A stretch of 38,884 nucleotides of DNA, from contig PANU01000024.1 in the NCBI GenBank assembly GCA_002707745.1, positions 1 to 38,884 of the forward strand, given 5' to 3'. The position numbers and the translations under genes are program-made. Positions 8,816 through 17,839 of the stretch are shown piece by piece. The DNA comes from Flavobacteriaceae bacterium. GTDB taxonomy: Bacteria; Bacteroidota; Bacteroidia; Flavobacteriales; Flavobacteriaceae. Positions within the stretch are counted from its first letter, which is position 1. Every line of letters begins with the position of its first letter. Under the pieces are notes generated by a model. The model ran no database searches. It had not been told where the DNA came from and saw only the letters and a list, made by a program, of their open reading frames with translations.

Positions 8816-9580
8816 ATGAACAAAACCTTTGTACTAGCACTTTTTACACTGATGCTTTTTTCCTGTAAAGGAACCAAAACTGTAACTGGTAGTGCCGAAG
8901 ATCTCGCCGTTAAAAATATTGTAAAGTCGCACCAGTTGGCCTCGCCAGATTTTAGTACACTTGCTGCACGGGTGTATGTGGTGTACGAGGACGATAAAAA
9001 ACAGCAGGGCATTATCGTAAGTCTTCGCATGGAAAAAGATAAGGTTATCTGGATGAAGGCATCGCTGTTAGGCATTACCCTGGCCAAAGCCAAAATAACC
9101 CCGGAGCGTGTGAGCTATTATGAAACCGTGGGAGGCACCTATTTTGATGGGGATTTCAGTTTGTTAAGCGAGTGGTTGGGAACTGACATTGACTTCCATA
9201 AAGCACAAGCTATTTTATTGGGACAAAGTATTTTCCCTATTGAAAATGGGCAGTATATTTCGGCAGTGCATGGCGATAAGTATAAATTGCAACCTAAAAC
9301 ACAACCGTTCAATTTTATTCATTCGTTGTTGTTGCTTTCCAGTAATTTCAAAATTGCTTCTGAAACACTTTCACAACCCAGTGAAGAACGAATTTTAACA
9401 ATACGGTACGAAGATTACCAAACCATTGAAGGTAGCTTGTATCCTTCAGAAATACACGTATTGGCTTCCGAAAAAGAAAACACGACCAAAATAGATTTAA
9501 CCTATCGAAAAATTGAACCCAATGTTTCCATCAATTTTCCGTTTACTATTCCAGACGGTTATTCTGAAATGAAATTGTAA
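8816..9580 (+). CDS. DUF4292-family lipoprotein
   Basis: 254 residues with a lipoprotein signal (MNKTFVLALFTLMLFSC; Cys17 is the lipid-bearing residue after LFS). The mature part is beta-rich and matches what I know of the DUF4292 family, with IIVSLRMEKDKVIWMKASLL (about 62-81) as the most recognisable stretch. It vaguely resembles LolA/LolB-type lipoprotein carriers in fold, but no function is established. It begins 1 bp after the TPR gene stop and its TAA overlaps the ATG of the EnvC-like gene (TAATG at 9578-9582), indicating translational coupling in a three-gene envelope operon. Confidence 0.85.
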   Translation: MNKTFVLALFTLMLFSCKGTKTVTGSAEDLAVKNIVKSHQLASPDFSTLAARVYVVYEDDKKQQGIIVSLRMEKDKVIWMKASLLGITLAKAKITPERVSYYETVGGTYFDGDFSLLSEWLGTDIDFHKAQAILLGQSIFPIENGQYISAVHGDKYKLQPKTQPFNFIHSLLLLSSNFKIASETLSQPSEERILTIRYEDYQTIEGSLYPSEIHVLASEKENTTKIDLTYRKIEPNVSINFPFTIPDGYSEMKL

Positions 9581-10833
9581 TGCACAAAAAACTGCCCTAC
9601 CTACTAGCCCTTTTTTGTTTTTTCCTTTGTATTGCTGAAGGGTTTTCACAGTCCAAAAAACAGCAGGAACTGGAAGAACAAAGACAATCGTTGCTTAAGG
9701 AAATACAACAAATTAACTCGCTTTTATTTAAAACCCGGGGCGAAAAGAAATCTGTACTAACGCAGGTAGCAGATTTGGATCAGCGCATTTCGGCTACGGA
9801 GAACCTGATAAAAATTACCAACCGCCAGGCCAACTTATTAACGCGCGAAATTAACGACAATCTAAACAAAATAGACAACCTACGTAGCGAATTGACCGAA
9901 TTGAAGGAAGATTACGCCGCAATGATTAAAAAGTCCTATAAAAGTAAGAGTGAGCAAAGCAGGGTCATGTTTTTATTGTCTTCGGAAAGTTTTTTACAGG
10001 CCTACAAGCGGCTTCAGTATATGAAACAGTACACCAAGTACCGAAAGCAGCAAGGAGAAGCTATCAAGGAGAAAACGGAGTTACTAAAGATATTGAACAA
10101 AGATTTATTAGTTCAGAAAGACAAGAAAAATGAGCTGATAGAAGAAAACAAACGTACCAAGGTTCAACTCACGAAAGAACGTGCAAACCAGCAAGAATTA
10201 ATAGCCTCCCTTAAAAAAGATGAAGGCACGTTTACAGGCCAGATACGTGCCAAACAAAAGGCGGCAGATGCCATAGACAGGGAGATAGAGAAAATTATTG
10301 CTGAAGCCATTGCAGCTTCCAACAAAGCAGCAGAAAAAGACAATACGGTTTCTGGAAATAAAGTAACTAAGAGAAATTCTACATTTGCCATGAATGCTGA
10401 AGCCACTGCTTTGGCAGCAAGTTTTACATCCAATAAGGGAAAGTTGCCCTGGCCTATTACCAAAGGAGGGGTTGTAATTAGTAGTTACGGAAAACATCGT
10501 CACCCACAGTTTCCAAATGTGGAAGTATTTAATAGCGGAGTAGAAATTGTAACCGATAATGGTGCTAAGGCTCGCGCAGTTTTTGAAGGAACAGTGTTAG
10601 AAATTCAACAAATAAAAGGTGCCAACCTCGTGGTAATGGTGCAACATGGAAATTATATTTCGGCTTATAAAAATGTGACCAATGTTTTAGTGAAAAAAGG
10701 GGATAAAGTAAATACAAAACAGGAATTAGGGACTGTTTATAACAACCCTACAAGTGGAAAGACAATATTAAAGTTTGCTATTTATCAAAATACTAAGAGG
10801 CTCAATCCCGCCGATTGGATTTATAAGATGTAA
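9580..10833 (+). CDS. EnvC-like murein hydrolase activator (degenerate LytM/M23 domain)
   Basis: 417 residues: a signal peptide (cut around FSQ, residue 24), a long coiled coil (about 25-250, rich in K/E/Q, for example QQELEEQRQSLLKEIQQINS), and a C-terminal LytM fold (about 290-417). EnvC-type proteins do not cut peptidoglycan; they activate amidases during daughter-cell separation. The LytM metal ligands are replaced: where active enzymes have HxGxD, this has NSGVE (in EVFNSGVEI); the final HxH region reads LKFAIYQN. This supports an activator, not a peptidase. The start overlaps the stop of the DUF4292 gene by one base. No terminator hairpin is obvious after the stop. Confidence 0.88.
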   Translation: MHKKLPYLLALFCFFLCIAEGFSQSKKQQELEEQRQSLLKEIQQINSLLFKTRGEKKSVLTQVADLDQRISATENLIKITNRQANLLTREINDNLNKIDNLRSELTELKEDYAAMIKKSYKSKSEQSRVMFLLSSESFLQAYKRLQYMKQYTKYRKQQGEAIKEKTELLKILNKDLLVQKDKKNELIEENKRTKVQLTKERANQQELIASLKKDEGTFTGQIRAKQKAADAIDREIEKIIAEAIAASNKAAEKDNTVSGNKVTKRNSTFAMNAEATALAASFTSNKGKLPWPITKGGVVISSYGKHRHPQFPNVEVFNSGVEIVTDNGAKARAVFEGTVLEIQQIKGANLVVMVQHGNYISAYKNVTNVLVKKGDKVNTKQELGTVYNNPTSGKTILKFAIYQNTKRLNPADWIYKM

Positions 10834-10881
10834 TGTAAGGGAAAAAAAATCATGGTTAGTCCGTCTAAAAAGAAGGATTTG

Positions 10882-10912
10882 TTGGCGTTTTTTGATAATT
10901 TTAACTACTTTG
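10882..10912 (+). promoter_or_regulatory. Possible Bacteroidota promoter for the metalloprotease gene
   Basis: TTG at 10882-10884, a 21-bp spacer, then TACTTTG at 10906-10912, one base short of the TAnnTTTG consensus. It lies about 70 bp before the ATG at 10983, in a 149-bp spacer downstream of the EnvC-like gene. Weak match. Confidence 0.3.
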
Positions 10913-11018
10913 CTATTAATATCTATGTTGTTTAACTAAAATTTAGTAGCTTCATAGAATATTAACTTAAAAACCAAATATCATGAAAACTAGTACCTTT
11001 TTGGGGAGAAGTATAAGA

Positions 11019-11040
11019 TCTCTCTCTCTCTCTCTCTCTC
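11019..11040 (+). repeat. (TC)11 dinucleotide tract inside the signal-peptide coding region
   Basis: Eleven uninterrupted TC units. The ATG at 10983 reads MKTSTFLGRSIR and then SL repeats, but with 11 units it runs into TAA at 11061-11063 after 26 residues. The protease frame (beginning at the ATG at 11053) is open back through the tract to TAA at 11014. The distance 10983-11053 is 70 nt; adding one unit (72) or removing two (66) makes it divisible by three. Simple repeats of this kind change length by slipped-strand mispairing. Confidence 0.9.
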
Positions 11041-11052
11041 GTAATTTTTTTA

Positions 11053-12456
11053 ATGAATTTTAATGTTTCATGGGCTCAAACTACTTATGAGTGTGGATTT
11101 GAAGTTGCACCACAAATTCCAGAAATGGAATGGTATTGCGATTCACAATTCAGTAAATCTACAGACCATGCCTACCTAGATACGTTTGGCCCCGTGGTAA
11201 TTAATATTCATTTTTGGAGGATTGTATACGATAATGGCTCTGCACATACAAATCATATAACTGAAAATGATGTTTTATTAGCCATTTCAGAAATAAACAG
11301 GGAACTCAACCAATATAACATCTTTTTTAAATATAGGGGATTTAAGGATATTCCAATAACAGAAATTTATATACCTCTAAAACCTGCATATCTTACTAGC
11401 TTCATAAATTCTTACAACGGCCCTTTAGAAGTTAAAAAACCAGATGCTTTCAATATGTACGTACCATATGATTATCAAGAAAGTTATGGAGGCTCTGCAA
11501 CAATGTTTGGTAGAATGAGTCAAGTGAAACGAGAAAATTTTTACAAAAGTGAAATTTTGCATGAGTTAGGCCATAATTTGGGGCTGCTCCATCCATTCTA
11601 TGCTTTTCAAGAAAATGCAGTTGAAACTTGTGAACATGTTACCCGTAACCCTTTAGATCCATATTACAATGCAGATACTCACGGCGACCGTATTACAGAT
11701 ACCGCGGCAACAAATGTGTTGAGGGCATATAATACCAATGAGTTTACTTGTGAGTATGAAGGGAATGATAAAGATTGTGAGGAAACAGATTATGATATTT
11801 TTCAAAATGATGTTCGTAATTTTATGAATTATGTACCTCAGGATGATTTGTCTTGTGATAAAATGTTCTCTATTGGGCAGGGCATACGAATGCGGGAAGC
11901 GTTGGATATAGATTGCTCCAGCCAATATGCCAATGCATTTACTACGGTTGCGGCTTTATATGAACCCTATAAGGGAGAATATTTTTTAGCCGGGCCTTCA
12001 TACCCAAGTATTTACACACCTTATTTCCAGCCAGGGTTTGATTATGAGTTTGTGGAATGTTGTTGTAACTACCCACAACCGGCAGATTACTATGATATGA
12101 GTTTCAGTTTTAACCCTTTAAATGTCGTAAAGCATATCCCTGACGATGAAACAGACTATTCCAGTATTTACCATCCAAACCATACTGCTATCGTTATTGA
12201 AGAGGTGGATTTGAGCCTAGGATATACATACGCCAGAAAATGCTATGATAACAACAACCGAAATCCTAAAGGGGGAAGTGTTATAAGGTTTAATGATGGG
12301 GTTTTTAATGCCAACGTTACCATAACACCGCAAGACTCTACGGCAATTAACAGTCCCAATTTAATTAACAACCTGGACCAAGGGTTGTACAAAATAGAAA
12401 AGGAATACAATGACGGTAGTACCCAAGAAACAGTTATTTACAAGGAAAATGATTAA
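11053..12456 (+). CDS. Secreted M43-like (pappalysin/ulilysin-type) zinc metalloprotease, apparently in an OFF phase
   Basis: 467 residues from the first in-frame ATG. The zinc site HELGHNLGLLH (170-180) is the extended metzincin motif HExxHxxGxxH; GDRITDTAA (about 213-221) and NFMNY with Met-turn M258, followed by a C..MFSIGQGIRM stretch, are typical of M43 cytophagalysin/ulilysin proteins. As read here it starts MNFNVSWAQ, only the tail of a signal peptide. The natural start is almost surely ATG 10983 (preceded by an A-rich leader), which would give MKTSTFLGRSIR, SL repeats, VIFLMNFNVSWAQ, a good signal peptide; the (TC)11 tract puts it out of frame. There is no full T9SS sorting domain, although the last 30 residues (GLYKIEKEYNDG) resemble the end of one. 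It overlaps the next gene by 8 bp. Confidence 0.82.
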   Translation: MNFNVSWAQTTYECGFEVAPQIPEMEWYCDSQFSKSTDHAYLDTFGPVVINIHFWRIVYDNGSAHTNHITENDVLLAISEINRELNQYNIFFKYRGFKDIPITEIYIPLKPAYLTSFINSYNGPLEVKKPDAFNMYVPYDYQESYGGSATMFGRMSQVKRENFYKSEILHELGHNLGLLHPFYAFQENAVETCEHVTRNPLDPYYNADTHGDRITDTAATNVLRAYNTNEFTCEYEGNDKDCEETDYDIFQNDVRNFMNYVPQDDLSCDKMFSIGQGIRMREALDIDCSSQYANAFTTVAALYEPYKGEYFLAGPSYPSIYTPYFQPGFDYEFVECCCNYPQPADYYDMSFSFNPLNVVKHIPDDETDYSSIYHPNHTAIVIEEVDLSLGYTYARKCYDNNNRNPKGGSVIRFNDGVFNANVTITPQDSTAINSPNLINNLDQGLYKIEKEYNDGSTQETVIYKEND

Positions 12457-13855
12457 TTTAACGGGAACTGGTCTACCTTTTTTTAAAATAAATAGTTTGA
12501 AAGCTATTCCTGTTCTATTTTTATTGACAACCCTCTCGGCGTATGCACAATTTGGTCCACGCAACGTGGTCAACGAAAACTCTGGATCGGTGCGAATTTT
12601 ACGAACAGCCGATTTCGATAGTGACGGTGATATGGATATAGTTACCGCATCTTTCGACCTAATTGCTTGGTATGAGAACCTAGATGGATTGGGGACCTTT
12701 GGGGGACCCAATCCTATTCAAGAGGGCAAAAGACAGTCTTTTTCTTTATTTCCTGCAGACTTTGATGGGGACGGGATGACAGACTTGGCGGTAAGTTTTT
12801 TTGATGATGATGAAGTGGCGTGGTACCGTAATCTGGGCAATGGTAATTTTTCCTCTAGAAATATAATTACATCTGGACTGATGCGGGCAAGAGGTGTTGT
12901 AGCTGCAGATTTGGACGGAGATGGTGACCTGGATATTGTAATGGGGGTTTCTAATGGAAGCGGATTGTTTTGGGTAGAAAACCTAGATGGCCTTGGAGAT
13001 TTTGGGGATAGGATTACCATAAGTGCTACCATAAGCCAAGCGAGAACCCAGGCGGTAGGGGATATAGATGGGGATGGGGATTTAGATATCTTGACCAACT
13101 CTGTTGGAAGTTCCTACCTTTCTTGGTTTGAGAATGTAGATGGTCTAGGTGCATTTACAAATCAGCATGTGATTGACCCTGTTGGCTTGTACACGAATTT
13201 TGTTTATTTATTTGATCTAGATGGGGATGAGGCACTTGATATTCTTTCAGAAAAGAGTGATTTAGTTATTTGGAGAAAGAATAGTGATGGTTTGGGAAAT
13301 TTTACAGATTTTATGATAATTGCGGAAGGGATTTTAAATCCCTCAGATGCAATTGGTAAAGATCTCGATAACGATGGGGATTTAGATATAGTTTCTTCTT
13401 TTTCAGAAGATAATGCTATTGTCTGGTATGAAAACGAAGAAGGATTGGGCAATTTTGGCCCACAAAACATCATAGACCCAGCGCTACAAAGCCCAAGAAC
13501 TGTTGACACTGCAGATCTTGATGGCGATGGAGACCTGGACGTGATTTCTGCCGCCCTTTCTAATGAGGGTAGGGAACTGGTGTGGTACGAAAACCTAACG
13601 ATTTTAGGCTTGGATGAAACTGAGCTTTCCCAAAAAATCGTTTTATTCCCAAATCCCGTAAACGATATTTTAAACATAGAAAAAGGCGGTTTGGTCATAA
13701 ATAGCCTTGCGCTTTATAGCATGCAAGGCAGGGTTGTGTTTTCAACCATGGAAGTTCCAAACCAAATAGATTTAGGTCACTTAAGCGATGGGTTGTATTT
13801 GGTGAAAGTGACTACTGAAAAGGGGATTTTTAATAGGAAAATTTTAAAGGAGTAA
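12449..13855 (+). CDS. Secreted VCBS/FG-GAP-repeat protein with T9SS sorting domain
   Basis: 468 residues. I choose ATG 12449 (after an AAGGAAAA stretch), which gives a good signal peptide (SLKAIPVLFLLTTLSAYAQ); an in-frame ATG at 12410 would add 13 residues inside the previous gene. The body is seven FG-GAP/VCBS-like repeats, each with a calcium-binding D(L/F/I)DGDGDLDI loop and a WYENLDGLG.F strand, expected to fold as a beta-propeller. From about residue 397 there is a type A T9SS C-terminal domain: VLFPNPVNDILNI, then LYSMQGRVVF, GLYLVKV and a basic RKILKE end. The protein should be exported by the Por/T9SS system and attached or released at the surface. Its start overlaps the metalloprotease stop by 8 bp (ATGATTAA), so translation may be coupled. 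Confidence 0.88.
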   Translation: MINLTGTGLPFFKINSLKAIPVLFLLTTLSAYAQFGPRNVVNENSGSVRILRTADFDSDGDMDIVTASFDLIAWYENLDGLGTFGGPNPIQEGKRQSFSLFPADFDGDGMTDLAVSFFDDDEVAWYRNLGNGNFSSRNIITSGLMRARGVVAADLDGDGDLDIVMGVSNGSGLFWVENLDGLGDFGDRITISATISQARTQAVGDIDGDGDLDILTNSVGSSYLSWFENVDGLGAFTNQHVIDPVGLYTNFVYLFDLDGDEALDILSEKSDLVIWRKNSDGLGNFTDFMIIAEGILNPSDAIGKDLDNDGDLDIVSSFSEDNAIVWYENEEGLGNFGPQNIIDPALQSPRTVDTADLDGDGDLDVISAALSNEGRELVWYENLTILGLDETELSQKIVLFPNPVNDILNIEKGGLVINSLALYSMQGRVVFSTMEVPNQIDLGHLSDGLYLVKVTTEKGIFNRKILKE

Positions 13856-13882
13856 ATTTTACAAACTTAAAACAATTAATAC

Positions 13883-13903
13883 GTCAGTCTCAGCCTGTCG
13901 AAG
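13883..13903 (+). repeat. Copy of the CTCAGCCTGTCGAAG dispersed repeat
   Basis: The 254-bp gap between the convergent VCBS and S8 protease genes contains GTCTCAGCCTGTCGAAGAC, itself an imperfect palindrome and related to the repeats at 26123-26193 and 1848-1869. Apart from this and the terminator at 14050-14091, I see nothing in the gap. Confidence 0.55.
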
Positions 13904-14049
13904 ACCATTTCCATAGCGTTTTAACAGCTAGTCCGAAAGTTTCGTCCGTACAGGAACGTGCCGATTGGCGGGTCTCAGTGTAACAAAACTATTATTCTTA
14001 CCAATGACATCACACTGAACAAGGTAATTACAAGCAATTACTCCAAAAA

Positions 14050-14091
14050 AAAGCCCCGATACATCTTTGTTTGTATCGGGGCTTTCTTTTT
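14050..14091. terminator. Bidirectional terminator between convergent genes
   Basis: A 14-bp perfect stem (14050-14063 with 14072-14085, core GCCCCGATAC / GTATCGGGGC, 8-nt loop) has an A-tract on the left (14045-14052) and T-tract on the right (14087-14091), so it can stop transcription of both the VCBS gene (+) and the S8 protease gene (-). Confidence 0.9.
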
Positions 14092-14109
14092 GTATGTATA
14101 CAATTAAGC

Positions 14110-17100
14110 TTACTTAACCAGTAACTTTTTGGTCGTTGTTTGCCCATCTGCGGTGATGGTTACAAAGTAAAGGCCGGTTGCGTAATTTGAAACGTCCAGC
14201 GCTACTTTAGTTGTGTTCTCCAAATTGGCCATTCTGGTGATGGTTTGGCCTAAACTATTGGTCACTTTAATTGCAGCAGTACTATAAGCAATAGTTCCAA
14301 AATCTACAAAGGCGCGATCTTCTGTTGGGTTTGGATACAAGCTAATGCCGTGTAATACATTATCCTGAGTTTCTAAAATAACTTCTTCGCCCATCACATT
14401 AATATTGTCTATAAAGGTGCTGTTTCCATAGTTATTTATATTTATAAAACGCACCTGAACTGTTCCTCCTTCATAGTCGGTTAGCTCAATTTGTTCTGTA
14501 CGCCAGTCGCTACCAGACCCTGGTTCCCATATAGAGGTCTCATAATTTGGTATGGTAGAAAGTTCTAGATTGGTTTTTTCGTAAACTGTTTCATAGGTAG
14601 TTCCACAGTCTGCAGAAATCTCCACCCGCAACCCGTCAAATAAGGTGTTCGAATACTGAGCTTTTGCCAGATCGAATGTAAGTACGGCATTTTCGGTATC
14701 GGTTAGATCAAAAATCTCGGTGGTGATGGTATCTTCTTCGCCATCAGCATTGTAATTATAATTATTAAGATATGCTGCAGTGGTTACGGAGCCGTCTACC
14801 CCTATTACATCGGTACGCTCTTCCCAGGTATCATCGTCATCCGGATTTGCTATTGCCCAACTTGTAGGAGGGAATCCATTCGTTTCAAAAGTTTCCTGAA
14901 AATCTACAGCGGTAGCTTCAACAAAAGCATAAAATGCTAAAACTTTCTCATTGTTATTTATGTTTTGATCTCCTGGAAGATCTGCTGTTACCGTTAGCGT
15001 GTAATTACCATTGGCATTAATTTCGAGCGGAGTAGCAAATTCGAACACTTCTTGTTGTCCGGAGGTTAACGTTCCTGTAAATGTTTCGTCTACAGCAGCT
15101 TCGCCAGACAGTTGGTAGGACACTGTAAAATTACTTTGCGGATTAATACCGGTGTTTCTAACTGTGGTTCTAACGGTAATGGCTTCTGCAGCACACACAA
15201 GGTTAAAGTCTGATAATGCATTGTCTATAGAGGCAATCGCAATATCGGCATTTAGCGAACAGTTTACTAAACCACCTCCATGATTAATGGCAATAGTTCT
15301 TCTGCTGGACCAGCCTTCGGTATCGTTGTGTGCTACTATTGCAGCCCAGATTTCATCATTAGGGTTTGCAATGGGAACGGTCAAAGAATTAGTAGCACTA
15401 TTACCCACTACTTCCATATATTTTGTGCCTAGTATATACACGTCGTAATTTTCGGCATTTGGTACTTCATCCCATGCAAATGTTACAGAATCTGGACACA
15501 CTTGTGAGAATTCTAAACCAGTTACCTGGCTGGCAATAGAAAAGTTTCCATCACTTTCATCCTGAAAAGCACCACTGGTCACTCTAAATTTAGCTTCTCC
15601 GGTAATGTTGTTAGGCACTGTCCACTCATAAAGGTATATGTCGTTATCTACGGTAGTAATTGTATTCCAGCTTGCACCATTGTCTGAAGAAAACTCCAGA
15701 GTGAAATCTGAAGTAGTATTTACAGCATCCCAATGTAATGTTTCATTTTCTCCGGGTACCAGGCTCTCTCCGTCTTGCGGATAAGTAACGGTAAGGTTTT
15801 CGGTAATATATTCATATACTATAAAATACTCCTGTGGTCCCATAGGCACACTAAATCCAGAAATGTCTATATCGTATGTTCCAGCGGAAGGATTATTAAT
15901 TAAAACCTGCTCCACATTGTTGAGGTGGTCAGGACCATTGGTTGCAGGTAAATCTAAGGTTGCAGGATTAGGTGTTGGATCCAGAATCCAAGGCTCGTAG
16001 GTGTTCGAAGCAGGATCTGTAACTACAAGATCCAGGTCGTTAACCAAAGCTGTATTAGCACCTGCTGTAGCAGGCTCATCGGTCCAATACACCATAAAGC
16101 GTACCTGTGTTGTTCCGGCAGGAACAGTTAAATTGTGTGTGTTTGTGTTTCCTTGTGAAACTGTGCTTATTAGATAACGATCTTCTTCAAGAAGTTTACC
16201 AGCACGTAAACCGTTTACAATCCCCCATCCAAATTTATAATCTGGACCTACGTTTCCATAGTCATCGGCAGTATTGAGTAAGGTGGCTTTAATAAGCCCT
16301 GAAGGAGGTAATGCACCTCCATTTGCGTCTCCATAAACTTCATATAACTGGGCAGAAACTCCTGCAATTCCTGGAGCTGCACCTGAGGTTCCTCCAAAAG
16401 ACAGGTATCCGTTATTTTCATTGGTTGAAAGTTGGTTTTGTCCATTTGCAGCGATGTCTGGTTTAATTCTACCATCATGAGCCGGCCCTCTACTACTTGA
16501 GTTTACAAGGGTACCGTCAAAAAATACATTAGCTGTTGCAATTACGTTTTTTCCTTGTTTGTGTCCTCCTGTGATATTTCCCCATTGGTTTCCAGCGCCA
16601 TAACCACAGTTGTTGTTATTAGAATTTCCTGCAGAAAAAACATGTAAAAGAGAAGTAATATCTTGCGTTTGTAAATCTACGGTACGTGTAGTTGTAGTAT
16701 ATCCATCGTTACAGCCATTACTGTAAGAAGAGTTGGTAATTTGTACACTTCCATCATTAATCAGGTTTACAGTTTCTGAATCTAAAAAGTTAGATTGATA
16801 GTTTACCACATACACATCAGATCCAGCAGCCATACCTCTTATAGTTGGATTCAGGTTTCCTGCTCCAGCCATAATTCCTCCAACACCATCTCCATGGGTT
16901 TGTCCGGTTCCTGTAGCATTACTGTTATCTATCCTTCCTTGAAAATCTATATGAGGTCCAACAATCCCGTCGTCACGAACCATTACACCAATACCTTCTC
17001 CTGTATAGTTTCTACCTGCGGTTGTTTGAGTGTCCAAACCACTGGAGCGGTGTAAGTTTCTTCCTCTTGTATCATCAGGGATAGAAGGCGCTATAATTAG

Positions 17101-17712
17101 CTCAACCCACTTTACGTATGGTAAAGCTGTCAATTCCTCCAGACAATTGTTAGGAATTACAAGATCTATAATGTTAGATCCTTTGTATTGTTGTGCAACT
17201 GAAATTTGCTTTTCGGCCAAATCGTTAGTAACAAACGTAGCATCTACCAGTTTGTGATATTCCAGAGTTACCAATAGCTTATCGCCTTGTATGGCATAAT
17301 CTTCAATATTTCCGTTTTTTAAGTCTTCAGAAATTTTTGTGCTTCCCTGAACCGGAATTATAGAGCGTACTCCATTATTTTGAACAAATTGCGCTGTAAT
17401 TGAAGCCGGCGTATAAAATAAATAGGTTTTATTACCAATGTATTCCAAAAGCTCAAAATTTTGATTTTTGAATCGGTCCTGAACGCTTTGTTGTGGAATT
17501 TCGTAAAACTGAATCCAGCCCACATAGCCATTCGCTAATTGTGCAGATTCGGGAAGATTAGCCCACTGAAAATCAGTTATGTTTTCGGGCATTTCAATGG
17601 TTTCATCTTGAAAGTGAACATTGAAGGATTGTTGCGCAAAGGATGCAGTGCACACCAACAATAGCACAAGAATCCCAAAGCTTTTTACTGAAGAAAAAGT
17701 AGATTTTTTCAT
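14110..17712 (-). CDS. Secreted S8 subtilisin-like protease with fibronectin/adhesion-type domains and T9SS sorting domain
   Basis: 1200 residues from the ATG at 17712 (signal peptide MKKSTFSSVKSFGILVLLLV, cut before QQSF). Another in-frame ATG at 17760 would add 16 residues, but a TATATTTG promoter box at 17744-17751 lies downstream of it, so 17712 is preferred. The catalytic triad of family S8 is visible: Asp248 (VMVRDDG), His273 (THGDGVGG), Ser443 (FGGTSGAAPG), with oxyanion Asn363 (FSAGN). After it come a beta-sandwich (about 530-650), two fibronectin-III-like domains (about 660-830), a CARDB-like domain (about 860-960), a jelly-roll region and a T9SS type A tail (LYPNPTEDRAFVDF at about 1125, ending KKLLVK). 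It should be exported across the outer membrane to degrade extracellular protein. Confidence 0.92.
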   Translation of the reverse strand: MKKSTFSSVKSFGILVLLLVCTASFAQQSFNVHFQDETIEMPENITDFQWANLPESAQLANGYVGWIQFYEIPQQSVQDRFKNQNFELLEYIGNKTYLFYTPASITAQFVQNNGVRSIIPVQGSTKISEDLKNGNIEDYAIQGDKLLVTLEYHKLVDATFVTNDLAEKQISVAQQYKGSNIIDLVIPNNCLEELTALPYVKWVELIIAPSIPDDTRGRNLHRSSGLDTQTTAGRNYTGEGIGVMVRDDGIVGPHIDFQGRIDNSNATGTGQTHGDGVGGIMAGAGNLNPTIRGMAAGSDVYVVNYQSNFLDSETVNLINDGSVQITNSSYSNGCNDGYTTTTRTVDLQTQDITSLLHVFSAGNSNNNNCGYGAGNQWGNITGGHKQGKNVIATANVFFDGTLVNSSSRGPAHDGRIKPDIAANGQNQLSTNENNGYLSFGGTSGAAPGIAGVSAQLYEVYGDANGGALPPSGLIKATLLNTADDYGNVGPDYKFGWGIVNGLRAGKLLEEDRYLISTVSQGNTNTHNLTVPAGTTQVRFMVYWTDEPATAGANTALVNDLDLVVTDPASNTYEPWILDPTPNPATLDLPATNGPDHLNNVEQVLINNPSAGTYDIDISGFSVPMGPQEYFIVYEYITENLTVTYPQDGESLVPGENETLHWDAVNTTSDFTLEFSSDNGASWNTITTVDNDIYLYEWTVPNNITGEAKFRVTSGAFQDESDGNFSIASQVTGLEFSQVCPDSVTFAWDEVPNAENYDVYILGTKYMEVVGNSATNSLTVPIANPNDEIWAAIVAHNDTEGWSSRRTIAINHGGGLVNCSLNADIAIASIDNALSDFNLVCAAEAITVRTTVRNTGINPQSNFTVSYQLSGEAAVDETFTGTLTSGQQEVFEFATPLEINANGNYTLTVTADLPGDQNINNNEKVLAFYAFVEATAVDFQETFETNGFPPTSWAIANPDDDDTWEERTDVIGVDGSVTTAAYLNNYNYNADGEEDTITTEIFDLTDTENAVLTFDLAKAQYSNTLFDGLRVEISADCGTTYETVYEKTNLELSTIPNYETSIWEPGSGSDWRTEQIELTDYEGGTVQVRFININNYGNSTFIDNINVMGEEVILETQDNVLHGISLYPNPTEDRAFVDFGTIAYSTAAIKVTNSLGQTITRMANLENTTKVALDVSNYATGLYFVTITADGQTTTKKLLVK

Positions 17713-17743
17713 GAAATATTTTTTAGAATTGAAAATTGAAATC

Positions 17744-17751
17744 CAAATATA
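17744..17751 (-). promoter_or_regulatory. -7 box (TATATTTG) for the S8 protease gene
   Basis: On the minus strand the sequence reads TATATTTG, a full match to the Bacteroidota TAnnTTTG element, about 32 bp before the chosen start codon. A -33 TTG at the usual 19-21-bp spacing is not clear (one lies 14 bp away), so the promoter is only moderately supported. Confidence 0.5.
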
Positions 17752-17839
17752 TTGAATCAAGTCAACAAATTTCCTGTTTCTATAAAAAATATCGCTATAA
17801 ATGCCTTATTTAACTTTAGTTAGCTGAAAAATAATAAGG

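Noticed and set aside
9580-10833. Active M23 endopeptidase
   Set aside because: The LytM metal ligands are replaced (NSGVE in place of HxGxD, and K in place of H in the last motif), as expected for an EnvC-type activator.
10981-11061. The 26-residue frame from ATG 10983 as an independent small protein
   Set aside because: Its sequence is a truncated signal peptide that continues naturally into the protease when the repeat number changes.
11053-12456. Calling the M43 protease a pseudogene because it lacks a complete signal peptide
   Set aside because: The catalytic domain is intact and the frame break coincides exactly with a dinucleotide tract, which points to a reversible switch or a counting error, not decay.
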